From Mactra quadrangularis (Eukaryota > Mollusca > Bivalvia > Venerida > Mactridae): a DNA stretch of 64,000 nucleotides. Below the pieces are notes generated by a model. The model searched no databases and had not been told where the DNA came from. It saw only the letters and a program-made list of their open reading frames with translations. The DNA is taken from positions 39,445,380 to 39,509,379 of the forward strand of contig CM046303.1 in assembly GCA_025267735.1 (NCBI GenBank), written 5' to 3'. Positions 47,841-59,749 of the stretch are shown piece after piece; position 1 is the stretch's first letter, and every line of letters starts with the position of its first letter. A program made the position numbers and the translations under genes.

Positions 47841-49109
47841 AGGCCACAACGAACTAATCATATGTTCTATGAATTCGGTCTCAAAAAATGGAGCGAGCAA
47901 GCGAAAAAAATCTATTTTGAGAAGCGAGTGAAAGGCGAGGAATAAATGTGTGATGTTTTCATGAGCATTTTTATACAAATGGAAAAATACATGTTAAATA
48001 TGAACTTTATACAGAAAACCACATTATAACATGTAGTTCAGAAAAGCATAATACGTAACTTTTTAGTGTTTATACCAGTTGGTCATTTATTCAGCATATT
48101 GATGTGATACAATCATGTACATTTAAAGATAAAATATGTCAAAATCTTTCTTACTTGAACTTTATTATTTTGATATTGGGGTACAGGGTATATAGTTTTG
48201 ATTATTTTGCAGGTTGTTGTGAGAAAGATTATTTGCTGTTAACATGCGTAAATGCTTTTAATAGGGTACATACATCATAAATGACTGTATTTTGTTCCAT
48301 TTGCATTTACTATACTGCATAGCTAATACATTAAGTGAATTCATTCAATATTAACCTTTAATTAAATACTTCCAATATTTCTGCACAATTTAGAATCTGC
48401 TCGGCTAACATCATGATAGATCAAACCTGTTGATTTTGATGTTTAAGAAAAGTCTTAATGTTATTGGGTAAATAAGAAATTGACTCAACAACATACAACT
48501 GCTCAATATAATTTAGTAATCCAGCTGAGCACCCCTGTAAATATAAATGGACGAGTCTTGTTGACTTTTTGAGTATAAATAAAGTTATATTATTTGGATA
48601 ATATGGGAACGACTAAACAACTACTAAGATTACTTAAGGACTATGTAATTTACGAATGTCCTTCATGACTTTAAAATAGGCGTGGTTGCAATAATAGAAA
48701 TTTACAAATAAGTTTCATAAATTTCAGTTTTCATTTTAATCCTAATGAAATAAATAAGTATGTTAAAAAAAAAATATCAAAAAAGTGGTTTAGTAATATT
48801 TATTTTTTATGAAAAAAGTGACTTTAAACATGTAAACTTTTGTGCAAGTTTACATGAAGTACAGTGAAAAAAGTTAAAATAAAATCTTATAATCAGATTG
48901 TGTACACCTCCGTACAGATGCACTAAGAGTTAAAAATACAAATTAATTCATACATTGTCTGAAATCAGTACACTAAAATATCTCTATATACTAAAATTTA
49001 TAAATTTCAACATGTCCAAAATATAACTTTACACAAAAGAAGTAGTACAAACAAAAAGTACGGTGTGCAATAATGGACACAGGTAATGAAAGGTACACAC
49101 TTAAAATAG
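47841..49109. other. No recognisable gene
   Basis: AT-rich DNA without ORFs above 60 codons or recognised repeats. Confidence 0.5.
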
Positions 49110-49469
49110 GTATAATTCACTAATGTCATTATTGAACGGCCTGTTAGCGGAAAACGTTTCAGGCAAACAGCAAACGGTTTAAGGATATAGTACACGAGTA
49201 TGAAACAATCTGAAACAAAATAGTTCCAGTATATTATGCAAATTAGTAACTGCCATTACAACGAAGTCGGCGGTGTTACTCCCGTTCATTTAGATCAATA
49301 AATTTACACACAAAAAACAAGTAAACAAGAAAACAATTCCTCCTCTCCGAATTCTTCTAATAAATTGAAGTAAAGATTCCCTTGTCCGCTATCTTTAAAC
49401 GTTCGCGCTTCAACGGATCGTTCAATTACGGTGATTGACTAACGTTAAATGTTGACTGAACGCAGAGCT
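49110..49469 (-). mobile_element. Harbinger-like element, copy 1 (truncated)
   Basis: On the minus strand it begins AGCTCTGCGTTCAGTCAAC and runs collinear with 61409-61980, for example GAACGTTTAAAGATAGCGGA, AGAAGAATTCGGAGAGGAGG and CCGCTAACAGGCCGTTCAAT. It lacks the 215-bp segment found in the other copy and has no recognisable right end. The start codon seen in copy 2 is ATA here. Confidence 0.7.
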
Positions 49470-49948
49470 GATAAAGAACTGGGACTGTTTCATAAGAATC
49501 TTACGTAAGGTAGCGAAATTTCCGAAGTAACTTACTTACGTTGAACTTACGTTTACGATGAGAGAATTTCAAAGACACACTCGAAACTTAAAATCTTTGC
49601 TACAATACGATCTGACTTAAGTCAACGTCAAGTAGTGAAGCCCTCAAATTTTGGTCACATGATTTGTTGTCAACAATACATTATAAACTACAAAACATTT
49701 AAAGAATACAATATGTTCCACAAACTTCAACGAACAATTTCACAAACGGAGATTAGAAGCTCTCGAAGAAAATGCACGAGGGCTATACCGAGCCACCATA
49801 CTCTTGATTTTTCAATACACGGCCAATTTAAACAAAGGTGGTATGACACAATAAATGGTAATCTGCTAACAACACATCGACCAATTTAAGACGGAACCGA
49901 TGGATGTCAAAATAAAGTAATTAGGCACAAAAAAGTTCCCACGTGGCG
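49470..49948. other. No recognisable gene
   Basis: Short ORFs only. CTTACGTAAG-type palindromes occur around 49500-49550 but no element could be delimited. Confidence 0.45.
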
Positions 49949-50410
49949 TCAAATAAATACCTTAAAACAATAAATCATCAAATCTACAGACATATATAGT
50001 AATAACTTCATAAAAAATAAACCATTCTTAAGACATTTCATCGAAATCTTGCAATCTTTAGATAAAAGTTCAGTTCGTGTATGTACACACGTTTTTGTGA
50101 TTAGCCCCTCACTTCCGTAAAGATGTGTAATAAATAAGTTTTTAATACACACAAAATGGACGCCAAAATTTTGATTGCAGAGCCCACTTATTTGTTTGTT
50201 CATATACGTAAATTCAGTCACAGATATAGAAAATGTAAGCCTCAGTGCATCTAGAGTAATATTAGTGCATTCAATATCTGCATATGTATTCTGAATTTGT
50301 TCGCTAGAATAAAAGGAAACTTGCACAGAAAATAACGTATTTATTTCTGTATTCACAGGTGATGTGAAGTACCTACGATAACATTGCCTGGCCCAAAAGA
50401 TTTCAGGCAA
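49949..50410 (-). CDS. Unrecognised 153-codon ORF
   Basis: This is the longest ORF outside the clear mobile elements. I do not recognise the protein. It has no obvious signal peptide, Cys pattern or domain motif, apart from a hydrophobic C-terminal stretch (FFMKLLLYMSVDLMIYCF). No splice sites or partner exons were identified. In DNA this AT-rich an ORF of this size may arise by chance. Confidence 0.2.
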   Translation of the reverse strand: MPEIFWARQCYRRYFTSPVNTEINTLFSVQVSFYSSEQIQNTYADIECTNITLDALRLTFSISVTEFTYMNKQISGLCNQNFGVHFVCIKNLFITHLYGSEGLITKTCVHTRTELLSKDCKISMKCLKNGLFFMKLLLYMSVDLMIYCFKVFI

Positions 50411-50874
50411 GAGGGATAATTAAACAATATGATATTTTTAGCACTGCATTCACCCTAACCAACTTTTTGAGGACCGGTACTTAAAGGTACCTTTCTGTAA
50501 TTTCAACTATTACATAGTCCTTAAGCCATCATGTATGAGGATTTTAGAGTCAGAATCCCTATAAAATAAAAATGGACCAAACTGGTAAACTTTAAAGTGA
50601 AAAAATACAGGCTTGTCATTTATGCCAACTATGCTATAGACTAAACAAGAAACAACTGCAACGTGTAAATATACCTAAATTATGTGGAAGAAAACAATTA
50701 CATCAGAACCCTTCTAAAATAAAAATTGACTAAACCTTTAGGTATACAAGTAAAAAATTGCTGCTAAATGCAGCAAATTGATTGTCACGGCAAACAAAAA
50801 AAGAATTATAAAGTATAATCTAAAGGTAACTCAAAAAGCATTATATTGAATTGTCATATTAAGGTTTTTCAGTA
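50411..50874. other. No recognisable gene
   Basis: Contains TTAAAGGTACCTTTCTGTAA near 50481, similar to the ends of the MITE at 56366, but no matching second end was found. Confidence 0.4.
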
Positions 50875-51570
50875 ATGCTAGGTTTACATCTGGCCACGAT
50901 CTCCCCGATTAGCCAGAGGCTAAAAAATCGGGGAGCTCTACGATTAAATGGTATACTCCACGTTCTGTTACGCTTCCTTACGAAATCAGCACGTTTTGTT
51001 GCGCTCTACTGCGCTTTGCTACGATCGAGCCCACGATTTGCACCACGTTCTGTTACGCTTTGTTGCGATCAATACGATTGGCTTCCACGCTCCACCACGT
51101 TCCGTTACGTCCTGTTAAGATCTCCCACGACAAAGCCGCTTTGTTGCGATCTCCTGCGATTTGACCTACGATTTGAGACAAATGACCACGTTTTACGTCA
51201 CGATTTGATATTTAAACAAAAAATAATTCTTTCCCAGCGACGCGGGATGAAAAAATGTGTCCACGCTGGTCCCGATCTGTTGCGATTGTACTCCACGTTC
51301 TGTTACGTTCTGTTACGCTTCGGTACGTTCCGTTACGTTTTGTTACGAAGGCCACGCTCTGTCACGAAAAGAAAATGAATCGGGGCAATCGTGGTGAAAT
51401 TTAAGTTTGATTTAAAATCTGTCCCGATGCCTACAATGTCCCCGATTCAACCACGTTCCGTTACGCTCCCCCATGATCACCCCGATTCGACTCCACGCTC
51501 TGTTACGTTCGCCGTGATGCTCTGGAATCGGGGACATCGTGGTAATCGTGGCCAGATGTAAACCTAACAT
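50875..51570. mobile_element. 696-bp MITE filled with CCACGTTCTGTTACG motifs
   Basis: The TIRs are TAGGTTTACATCTGGCCACG plus AT at the left (from 50875) and the complement ending at 51570, with one mismatch at ATGCT/ATGTT. The interior is dense with short repeats (ACGTTCTGTTACG, ACGTTCCGTTACG, TTTGTTGCGATC, ATCGGGG) and is CpG-rich, in contrast to the flanks. The 167-codon ORF at 50875-51378 begins in the TIR and simply translates these motifs, giving repeated Arg/Tyr/Leu words. I reject it as a gene. Confidence 0.88.
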
Positions 51571-52060
51571 AAAAAGGTAACTTGTTATAAAACGTTTTCC
51601 TGTTCATATGTATTATTTTCGTTCCAAGAGCCTAGTAAGATTCTCGATACTAGTTAGATCGAGAATCTTGATAACCTTGAGGTACGAGAATGGTCTGGAT
51701 CTAGACACCATCTTTATGCCGACAGGATGTTTGATTTCAGTTGGATTTATTTCCAGTAATTCATATTTGCATGGCGCTTAAAAAGATCGGCAAAAGGGAA
51801 AACGTAGTCTTTCAGAACAGAAGCTATTTACATGACTTATCGCTTCTGTTCAGTCAAGTACTCCTTACATTGCGGATCTGTCCTTACCAATCCGTGTGAC
51901 TATTGGTTCCCAAAAGTGATCTGTATAATAAGGGACGATCGTTGGTCTCAGGGCAAAATGAAAATCAAAGTACATAAAAAGAGGCCTTTTAACCGCAACA
52001 GCTACTTCCCAAGACCAAAACATGACGTAACCGGTTTCAGACGTAAAGGTGCGTCATAAT
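51571..52060. other. Intergenic; 12-bp-stem hairpin at 51637-51669
   Basis: AAGATTCTCGAT is separated by ACTAGTTAG from ATCGAGAATCTT, a perfect 12-bp stem. A 75-codon ORF at 51832-52059 on the plus strand has a basic, Arg/Lys-rich C-terminus and is not recognisable. Confidence 0.45.
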
Positions 52061-53390
52061 TATCATTAGAAAGTTCGTCCACAGATTAGCCCATACCGAA
52101 CTGTCCAGAAGCAGTAGGATGTAGATTTGCTATACAAAATATTTTATCTTTACAACTGCTCGATCTATAACCTGGTCCGTAACTCTTACGCTCTTGAAAT
52201 TAACTGGTCCGCTACACTTAATCATAGTTTGAAAAGATCGTCAATTTATCTCAATTAAAGTAAGAATTAAAAGTCAATGTTACACGATTAGGCTTCTTTA
52301 TTTATACAGTCCGCTAAAAAGGACAAAAAGGTATATCATTAAAATATTACATTTGAATCCTATCAAAATTGTTTTCAAATGATCATGTCTCTGATAGTTG
52401 AAATATATAATATTTACAACAATATGTAATGAATCAATCGACGATTCTTTTTATAGTTGAAATCTGCAAACTTATTTCTTAAAAAAATAATTTCGATATT
52501 AGTATTTATATATTTACATTTGAATAAATATGAATTGTAATTTCCCAAAACTCTATCAATCTTATCTTTTCAAATAAAATATTGGCAAATCTCAAATATA
52601 TATCGACTATACACACATTATGATACGCATATTTGTTATACTGTATACTAAACTGGTCCGCTGGTCCGGTTGGTCCGCAAATTATACCTACCCCTTTTCA
52701 TGTGAGTCGAAAGGATTTGCGGAAATGTGTTGATGTTAAACGCTGATTTTTCGTTTGTTGCACTGTTGATAGAAATATTGTTAATGGTTTCCACCAAAAA
52801 TGCTTTTTCTATGTAACTTTTAACGGGAATGCGCTGTACTATAACTGCATTAAAAAAGCAATAAATTTGTCGGCAATAGAAATCGAAAGGATTTATGTCA
52901 TGTGACTTTTGCCCATTGCTATCAAAATATATCCATCACAATATCACGGCGTTGAGACGCCGTGAAATAAATACAGTCTTGGGGTACGTTATGCAAAATA
53001 CAACTTTATTTCAAAATAAGTCGGTTGAGTATTTTGGGGTATTAACAATTATAATGTTAATATTCTACCCCGTCTTACCTGCTTGTCGTAAATAGTATTT
53101 TGAATTATTTTTACACAGCAGGGGGGGACATATGACGTCACATAACCAGAGCTGTGTAGAGTTGATTAAAACATCAAGTTTACGTCAGTGTTCAACTGAT
53201 GATCATGTGTTAATATATAGTTTATGGTTAACGTGCATTGCATTTATAATTGATGTATTCATTTTATAAGTGAAAAGTAACTAGAGCAAATTTTTTTTTC
53301 ATTTCTGAATTTTAAGTGCGTAAATCTGACGAGCATGATCAAATTTTTGTAGCCTAAACCAAAAAAAAAAATAAAACATTTAATATTACG
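52061..53390. other. No recognisable gene; TGGTCCG motifs
   Basis: CTGGTCCG-type motifs cluster at about 52171, 52203 and 52651-52678. They may mark ends of an element of about 500 bp, but they are direct, not inverted. Confidence 0.4.
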
Positions 53391-53459
53391 CGACTAGGAT
53401 TCGAACCCGCAACCTCATGATTTGTAACCTGCCATGCTAACCATTTCGCCACTGCCGCA
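53391..53459 (-). other. tRNA-like sequence
   Basis: On the minus strand an A-box-like GGCGAAATGGTTAGCAT is followed by B box GGGTTCGAATCC. GCGGC and GTCGC at the two ends pair only in part. It is probably a tRNA-derived repeat, not a working tRNA. Confidence 0.45.
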
Positions 53460-54810
53460 ACATAAACATATATTGCTAAATTTATATACATATATACATA
53501 GAAAGAAAATGCGCAATGATACAAAATAACTTTTCTCCGTACACAGATAAAACAAAGTTTGATAAATGTGAAAAAACATTGAGTATCGTAATTTTTAGTA
53601 TTTGTTTATATTTGTATTTTTTTCAACTCGTCTGCAATTGATAGTATACACATTTTTCTGTTGCTCTATTTTCTGGGTCGCAACAGAGTTCAATTATGTG
53701 TTGTTCGTTCTTTTTCAAATTTCAAAGAGCGCTGACATAGTAAGGAATTCTTTGAAAAAGAATTCCTTCCAAAAATCCTTGTCCAAAAATATTTGCCAGT
53801 AATACAGTGTAGAATAAACACTTCGCCCGCAGTTTTTGCCCTGCTTGAATCTAATGTGTAAAGAGTAATCATTAGTATGGATTTGTTGGGTTTCAATGTG
53901 CACAAAATTCTTTCAGTATTTCAATACATATGTACTTTGATTTCAAAGGTGTAACCAAAAGTATGTAACTGGCGATGGAGATGTGATGCGCAGTACATTG
54001 TGTACCCGTTTCTGTGTAGGTATCATTCAAATCTGACAAGAATTAGAAGTTTTGAGCCCTTTAAAACTTTGATTCGAGACTGATATTTCACAATTTTCTT
54101 CTGGAAACTGATGTCATAGTCACGTGGTATTACCTTCGTAATATAGATCTATAACATATCACATCTATATCAAGTTATGAAATAAATTTCTTTGTAAGAG
54201 ATAAAACTTATTTGAAAGATGACGCGTAAAACTATAACTTTGTTTTATCGTTCGTTTCACTTGTGTTAGTAGCTATGACAACTCTTCCATTTCCTGAATT
54301 TTTTTTTCGAAATAAATTTTGTCATGAAAATGACAAGAACGTTTTAAGGAATACATATTTTGTTACATTCTGCTCTAGAATCTAAAAACAAGACAAGTTT
54401 CTCTAGTTTCTTAATTCGTTGTTAGTATTGATTAAAACTGAAATAAAACTCATCACTGCAGACACTTGGGGATTTTAAACTTTAAGAATTTGTCACAAAA
54501 ACAATTTTCGTTTTTTTAAACTTTAAGGCGATCTTCATCTATGGAATAAATTCAGGAGTGCGACAAGTTCAGAAGATAGTAAGTCATGTGTTTGCATGGT
54601 TGTGTTATTTAGGTTATAATTAAAATTCTGAGACAGTTCATGTGAGTTTATTGACAACTTAGTACATGTTAGGTTAGTTAGTTCATCAATGTTTTGTTAT
54701 CTTTACTAAACATTTGTTGTTAGTTTATAACAATTTCACAGAATTTTTTATTGTAACAGTTAAGTTTGAATGTACTATCAAGTTGGACTGCAACGATTCA
54801 GGAGCAGACG
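53460..54810. other. No recognisable gene
   Basis: AT-rich. A short perfect hairpin AAGGAATTCTTTGAAAAAGAATTCCTT lies near 53742-53768. ORFs are short and overlap on both strands. Confidence 0.45.
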
Positions 54811-54882
54811 TGGACGAGCGGTTACAACGTTGGACTGGTAATGATTGGATAGCCAGCTCCGCGTTGGTTCGAATCCCATCCA
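54811..54882 (+). other. tRNA-Ser/Leu-like sequence (class II), probable SINE head
   Basis: TGGACGAGCGGTTACAACGT (A box) is followed by TTGGACTGGTAATG, a long variable-arm-like segment and B box GGTTCGAATCC. The 5' and 3' acceptor strands do not pair. The minus-strand sequence at 63808-63880 shares GGTTACNACGTTGGACTGG, so both may belong to one SINE family. Confidence 0.5.
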
Positions 54883-55012
54883 AAACCTACCCGTTGTTTC
54901 TTTGAACAAGAAATTTTATCATACTAGGTCAGTATTGTGGAATCAGGAAGCGGAATCGAAAGTGATAAATTTAAGTTGTAAAAACTTGTTTCAAAATTGA
55001 GGGGAAAAATAA

Positions 55013-55383
55013 GTGCAAGATTCAGTGGAAGTCGATTCGATGCGATTCGAGTTTATTTCTTTTGATTCGATTTTATATCGATTCTATTCGTTTAATTGTA
55101 TTATTTATTCCAAATGTACAGTAATACATTTATTTGAGCTTAAATCTAACTTACATTGATAAAGTAAAATTGTTAACATTTATTTCAGAACAAGATCAAT
55201 AAACAAATGAATTTTCCTTCTGATTTAATTATCACTAGTTTATCATTGTAACTAAAAGTCTTAAATCCTTGACAAGTTTAAAGGCCGGTATCGAATAAAA
55301 AAAACGTGGTTTTCAAATCGAAATCAAATCGGTTCCCTCACAATCGATTTGTGATGTATCGAATCTAACCTTTGCAGCCCTAC
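55013..55383 (-). mobile_element. hAT-like MITE, copy 2
   Basis: Reverse-orientation relative of 18491-18912. One end is TAGGGCTGCAAAGG (minus strand, at 55383). The other has GCATCGAATCGACTTCC and then decays. GATTCGAT motifs are frequent in both ends. The interior shares GATAAACTAGTGAT and GATCTTGTTCTGAAATAAAT. Confidence 0.7.
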
Positions 55384-55772
55384 TATCAAGTTCTATGCGT
55401 AAAGTTATAAATATTTTAATGAGTTAAGTTTTTAATATAATAGAAAACATTGCTGACGAGAAAATGTGTGGCTTCATCATCATAACAACCTGTTAGTAAG
55501 TTGTCTATTGATTTCAGTTGGTTCATATACAGCACTTTCCTGCCCGATTGATATATCGTTCAACATTCAAGATTTCAATTAGTGAAAACGATTTCATTAA
55601 GGTTAAATATGTATCTTCCTACTTCTTAAACCAACAGTTGACTTGTTTTAAGTCGCTTGTTGATTGGTTCTACATGCGTGGAAAATTACAATTTCTGTAG
55701 CTCTGCTTAACGTCGCAATTGAAGATAAAAGTTGCATCTCTAAAAAGCTTAACTTTGTAACCAATGCTAAAC
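55384..55772. other. No recognisable gene
   Basis: Short spacer between the hAT-like MITE and the SINE. Only a chance-like 60-codon ORF is present. Confidence 0.45.
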
Positions 55773-56050
55773 GCCTCTCCAGATAGCTCAGTCGGTAGCG
55801 CACAAGTCTACTGATCGATGGGTCATAGGTTAGATTCTCAGGCGGGGCATACTGTCCTGGAGCTTGGTCATGAAATAATTCTACGACCATTCTTCTTCAT
55901 ACCACTGATTCTAAATCATGTAAGACAGAAGCCAGTCACTGACGAAAGTATGCACCTAGTAGTTGGCTAACAGCTAAAACCAGAGAATTGGCCTTTCCAG
56001 GAACAGTGAGTAGGAGGACTGACCAATGCAATTTGTTGCAACAAAACATT
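55773..56050 (+). mobile_element. tRNA-derived SINE, copy D (best tRNA head)
   Basis: The head GCCTCTCCAGATAGCTCAGT plus CGGTAGCGCACAAGTC preserves a clear A box. The B box AGGTTAGATTCTC is altered. The first and last seven head bases (GCCTCTC and AGGCGGGG) still pair partly. The body matches copies A and B through GAGCTTGGTCATGAAATAAT, AGTCACTGACGAAAGTATG and CCTTTCCAGGAACAGTGAGT. It ends at GTTGCAACAAAAC. Confidence 0.85.
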
Positions 56051-56365
56051 GATGATTACAAAGTGTTTGATAAAATTTTCCATGTCATAGAGTTTTACAA
56101 TTATATTTGATTAGCCTCTGTATTATACTATTTGTAATCAAACCTAATACGGTCTCCCGAACAATTTGCAGTCTACAAAAAAGTAAGAAAATGTATTAAA
56201 TTTACATTTTAGATCGTGAGAATCTTCATTTACCATTTAAACTGTCAAAGTATCGTAATGATGGTGCAGAACTTTGATCTTACTAATTACTGGAACATTC
56301 TTTACTACATGGTATCACGCATATTGTTTGTTTCTTTCTTAAAACTCTCGTTTGATTAACGTTTG

Positions 56366-56719
56366 CTTAAAGGTACTAGTTCACAGATTTGGTTAATTTT
56401 TTCTATATTTTCAAAATACCATTCGGTGTCTGCAATTGTGTCAAAAATTAATTCTTAATATTTTAAGACAAAGTGACCTATTGGTTACAAGAAATATATA
56501 ATAAAAGTAAAAGAAATGTACTAAAATTGTATATACCGTGACTACGGAGTAGATATTTACTACACGAAACACCATCATTTGTAGTTGTATGTCAATTTGC
56601 ACTAAACTTGACATTATCAGAACAATACATTCCTGCTTCCGAAAATGTTTCCATACAATTTTGATAGTTTTAGAAAAAGTTGATATTTAAGTTGAAATCT
56701 GTGAATGAGTACCTTTAAG
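56366..56719. mobile_element. 354-bp MITE with TTAA-flanked ends
   Basis: CTTAAAGGTACTAGTTCACA plus GATTT on the left is mirrored by AAATCTGTGAATGAGTACCT plus TTAAG on the right, 25 bp with two mismatches. If the TTAA at each end is the target duplication, the TIR begins AGGTACT, which would suit a piggyBac-mobilised MITE. Confidence 0.75.
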
Positions 56720-57653
56720 GGGTTGTTTTACTTTCTTATAATTAAGAGATTTATATGAATTTCAAACATAAGAAGTTCAGCAGCAAATGTTGTTTCTTGG
56801 ACTCATATTTTGTATAAAAGATGTAATGCTTTATGAACTATATTCTTAAAACTTGTAAATCTTATAGGGAATTTATGAATTCCTTAGTCATTATAGGGAA
56901 TATGTGAAATCTCGCGATATGCGTTTGTTACTTCAAATATATATCAAGTTTTAAAGAATGAAACTCAACAAGTCCATCCTAAGGTCCATAGCAGCCGCTA
57001 TCACGCACTAGACCAACCGCTTTAAAATCAATAGCACCCACGCTACCGTCCATTACAACCTATTTTACGTCCGTAGCAACCGCTTGAATGCCAAATGCTG
57101 CGACTCTCGCAGCCATAAACTTTATCACACTGTCTATTTTGGTCAACTTCAGATTAATATACAAACTTGGTCAAGTTGAGTAAAATCTATGTAGGTATTA
57201 TAGGCACTATAAGAGAAATATTAAGAAAATACAGAGAATTCTTGTTTAAACAACGTAGTGGCGTTTAGCGATGAATGTAGAAAAAAGGACTACATGTAAG
57301 CCATTGAAACTTTCCGAGTGTCTCTCAAACCATCTCACCTACAACTTGTTTGAAAGAGAATCTCTATCCCATATAAACCCTCCTACCACTAAAGACGATG
57401 TATAATCTGAAGCAACATAAACATTAACATAATCTGACATATTCACAAATTCTTGCAACAGGACAATATTAACAAGCTACATTTTAGTTAAACAGTCAAA
57501 GAATTATAAACCCACACCTCAAATAACATACATGTCTTCTTGTGCTTTTCTCTCCGAAGTAGAGTAAAGCGACACAGAGCAAGTACTCTCAGCGCACTCT
57601 CATCTTCCTTGCGCATCGGCAGGGAACTGCGGAGTGTGACGTCACAAACAAAC
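56720..57653. other. Intergenic, ending in CpG-richer sequence with a CRE
   Basis: No gene in 56720-57540. From 57560 to 57650 the sequence is richer in GC and contains a TGACGTCA palindrome at 57637-57644, just before the ATG described next. Confidence 0.4.
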
Positions 57654-57872
57654 ATGGCTGTGCCTACAGAAAGAAGAACGCTCCTCCAATATGAAACTTG
57701 TAAGATGTTTTTCATGTCAATAAAAGTATTCAAAAGACAAGAATGTGTAGCAACTGGTAAAGATACGTCATCTTTCGACAAACTGCTACTAGATTCGTTG
57801 AACAAGGCTTATGTCATGCCAGCTGTAATATTTTTCCTGGAAGCACCCATGTTTTTACTCTATTTCGTTTGA
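57654..57872 (+). CDS. Possible first coding exon of an unrecognised gene
   Basis: ACAAACATGGCTG is a strong start context, with a CRE 10 bp upstream and GC-richer leader sequence. The frame reads MAVPTERRTLLQYET and remains open for 72 codons. A good splice donor (ACTT|GTAAGA) falls after base 57699, so the coding part may be only 46 bases with an intron beyond. No downstream exon was identified. A longer in-frame start at 57540 exists but is less likely. I cannot name the protein. Confidence 0.28.
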   Translation: MAVPTERRTLLQYETCKMFFMSIKVFKRQECVATGKDTSSFDKLLLDSLNKAYVMPAVIFFLEAPMFLLYFV

Positions 57873-58532
57873 TTCACGGGTCCAAACGGAGTACTCTGGA
57901 AGTACACTGAATCGACTTAAAAGTATACAGAGTAATTCGAATCGAGTGCGCCCCTTATAAATCTTAAAAATAATCTGGAATAGCAAGTATGTCATGTAGA
58001 AGGCGAGGAGGAGTGACAACCAAAGGCCATTGACCTGTACAACAATAGTTGTTAATGAGACTAACTTGTAACGTTTTGTTAACCCGAGATGACCATATAT
58101 AGTGTAAATTGACATTACATTGAAGTTAGAAATGTTAGCCCACCCATTCATTTACAAGTCTTACTGCCTAGTTGGATATTTGATACTGTTTTCAAGTGCT
58201 CATTTAATTTAATCTTTAGATAGACATGACATCAAAATGAACGTAGGGCTCATTATAACAGACTGTGGGAAAGTGGTTGGTTGGTTTTATCAGTGTGGGG
58301 AAACACGTGACTTATATGGTTCCAAACACGGCAAAATGACGACCAGATCAATTAATTAAGATGAAAAAGACAAGGTAAAATGACATTTATACCTCGGAGG
58401 TTTTGAACGAGGCGAGTTTTTTTGGAAGAACTTCGACGTGATCTAGAAAACTAGAACCGTTGTGGGTTTAGGAGAGCTACCACTAGAAAGAGAACTTTGC
58501 ACTGCTTAAACTGCACTAGGTCTGATAAAAAA
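57873..58532. other. No recognisable gene
   Basis: Sequence between the possible exon and the next repeat array. The minus-strand 98-codon ORF at 57855-58151 is not recognisable. Confidence 0.45.
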
Positions 58533-59745
58533 AGGTCTGTGAAGTTAGCTATCTATTGTCTATTCTCTATTCAAAAGTTTATTTGCACAATAGACAGCTA
58601 TGTATTGAGAAATCTATTCATTCAGAAGTCTATTCGCATTTACTGTATTCATAGATATAGGTACGTTCAAATATCTGTACCAAAATCTATTCACAAAATG
58701 CCGTAAAGACAGCTGTCTATTCGGAAGTCTATTTAGAAGTCTATTCGAAAAAAAAGTCAGTAATGCAATCAACAGATTTAAAAGTCTTTTCGTGGAATAC
58801 GTTAAGAGACCAATGTCCATTCAAAAGTCTTTTCAGAAGTCTATTCGCAAAATCATGTTTATGCATTCATAATGTGTCAGAAGTTTATTATACACAGAGT
58901 TTCGAATACACAGCTGTCCATACAAATGTCTATTCAGAAGTCTATTCGCAAAATCATATATATATGCATTAAGAATGTGTCTGCAGTCTATTATAAAGTT
59001 GCAAATAGACATCTGTCTATTCAAATGTCTATTCAGAAGTCTATTCGCAAAATCATTCATGCATTTAGAATGTGCCAAAGTCTATTTAAACAGTAGCGAA
59101 TAAACAGCAATTCTTACAAATGTCTTTTCAGAAGTTTATTCGCAAAATCATATATATGCATTCGGAATGTGTCAAAAGTCTGTCATAGAGTTTCAAATAG
59201 ACAACTGTCAATTCAAATGTCTATTTAGAAGTCTATTCGGAAAATCATATATATATGCATTTAAAATGTGCCAGAAGTCTATTCAAAGAGTAGCAAATAG
59301 ACAACAATTTTTACAAATGTCTTTTAAGAAGTCTATTCGCAAAATCATATATATGCATTAAGAATGTGTCTGAAGTCTATTATAAAGTTGCGAATAGACA
59401 GCTGTCCATTCAAAAGTCTATTCAGAAGTCTATTCGCAAAATCATGTAAATGCGTTCAGAATGAGTCAGAAGTTTATTATATAGTAGCGAATACACAGCA
59501 GTCCATTCAAATGTCAATTCAGAAGTCTATTCGCAAAATCATATATATATGCATTAAGAATGTGTCTGAAGTCTATTAAAAAGTTGCGAATAGACAGATG
59601 TCCATTCAAATGTCTATTCAGAAGTCTATTCGCAAAATCATGTATATGCATTCAGAATGAGTCAGAAGTCTTTCATAGAGTTTCGTATAGACAGCTGTTT
59701 ATTCAAAAGTCTATTCACAAGTCTATTCGCAAAATCATATATACA
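58533..59745 (+). mobile_element. Second copy of the ~97-bp-repeat element (left arm)
   Basis: It starts AGGTCTGTGAAGTTAGCTAT, exactly as at 21228, and follows the same unique outer sequence (CTGTACCAAAATCTATTCAC, AAAATGCCG). It then enters about 10-12 units of the ~97-bp array. The array stops abruptly at CAAAATCATATATA|CAGATCTCGG. No right arm follows at once. ORFs in this interval are translations of the array. Confidence 0.9.
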
Positions 59746-59749
59746 GATC

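Noticed and set aside
50875..51378. 167-codon ORF in the CpG-rich MITE
   Set aside because: It starts inside the TIR and its residues follow the ACGTTCTGTTACG repeats. It has no domain and stops within the element.
57488..57805. Minus-strand 105-codon ORF
   Set aside because: It overlaps the plus-strand candidate exon, which has better start and splice signals, and its composition is not distinctive.
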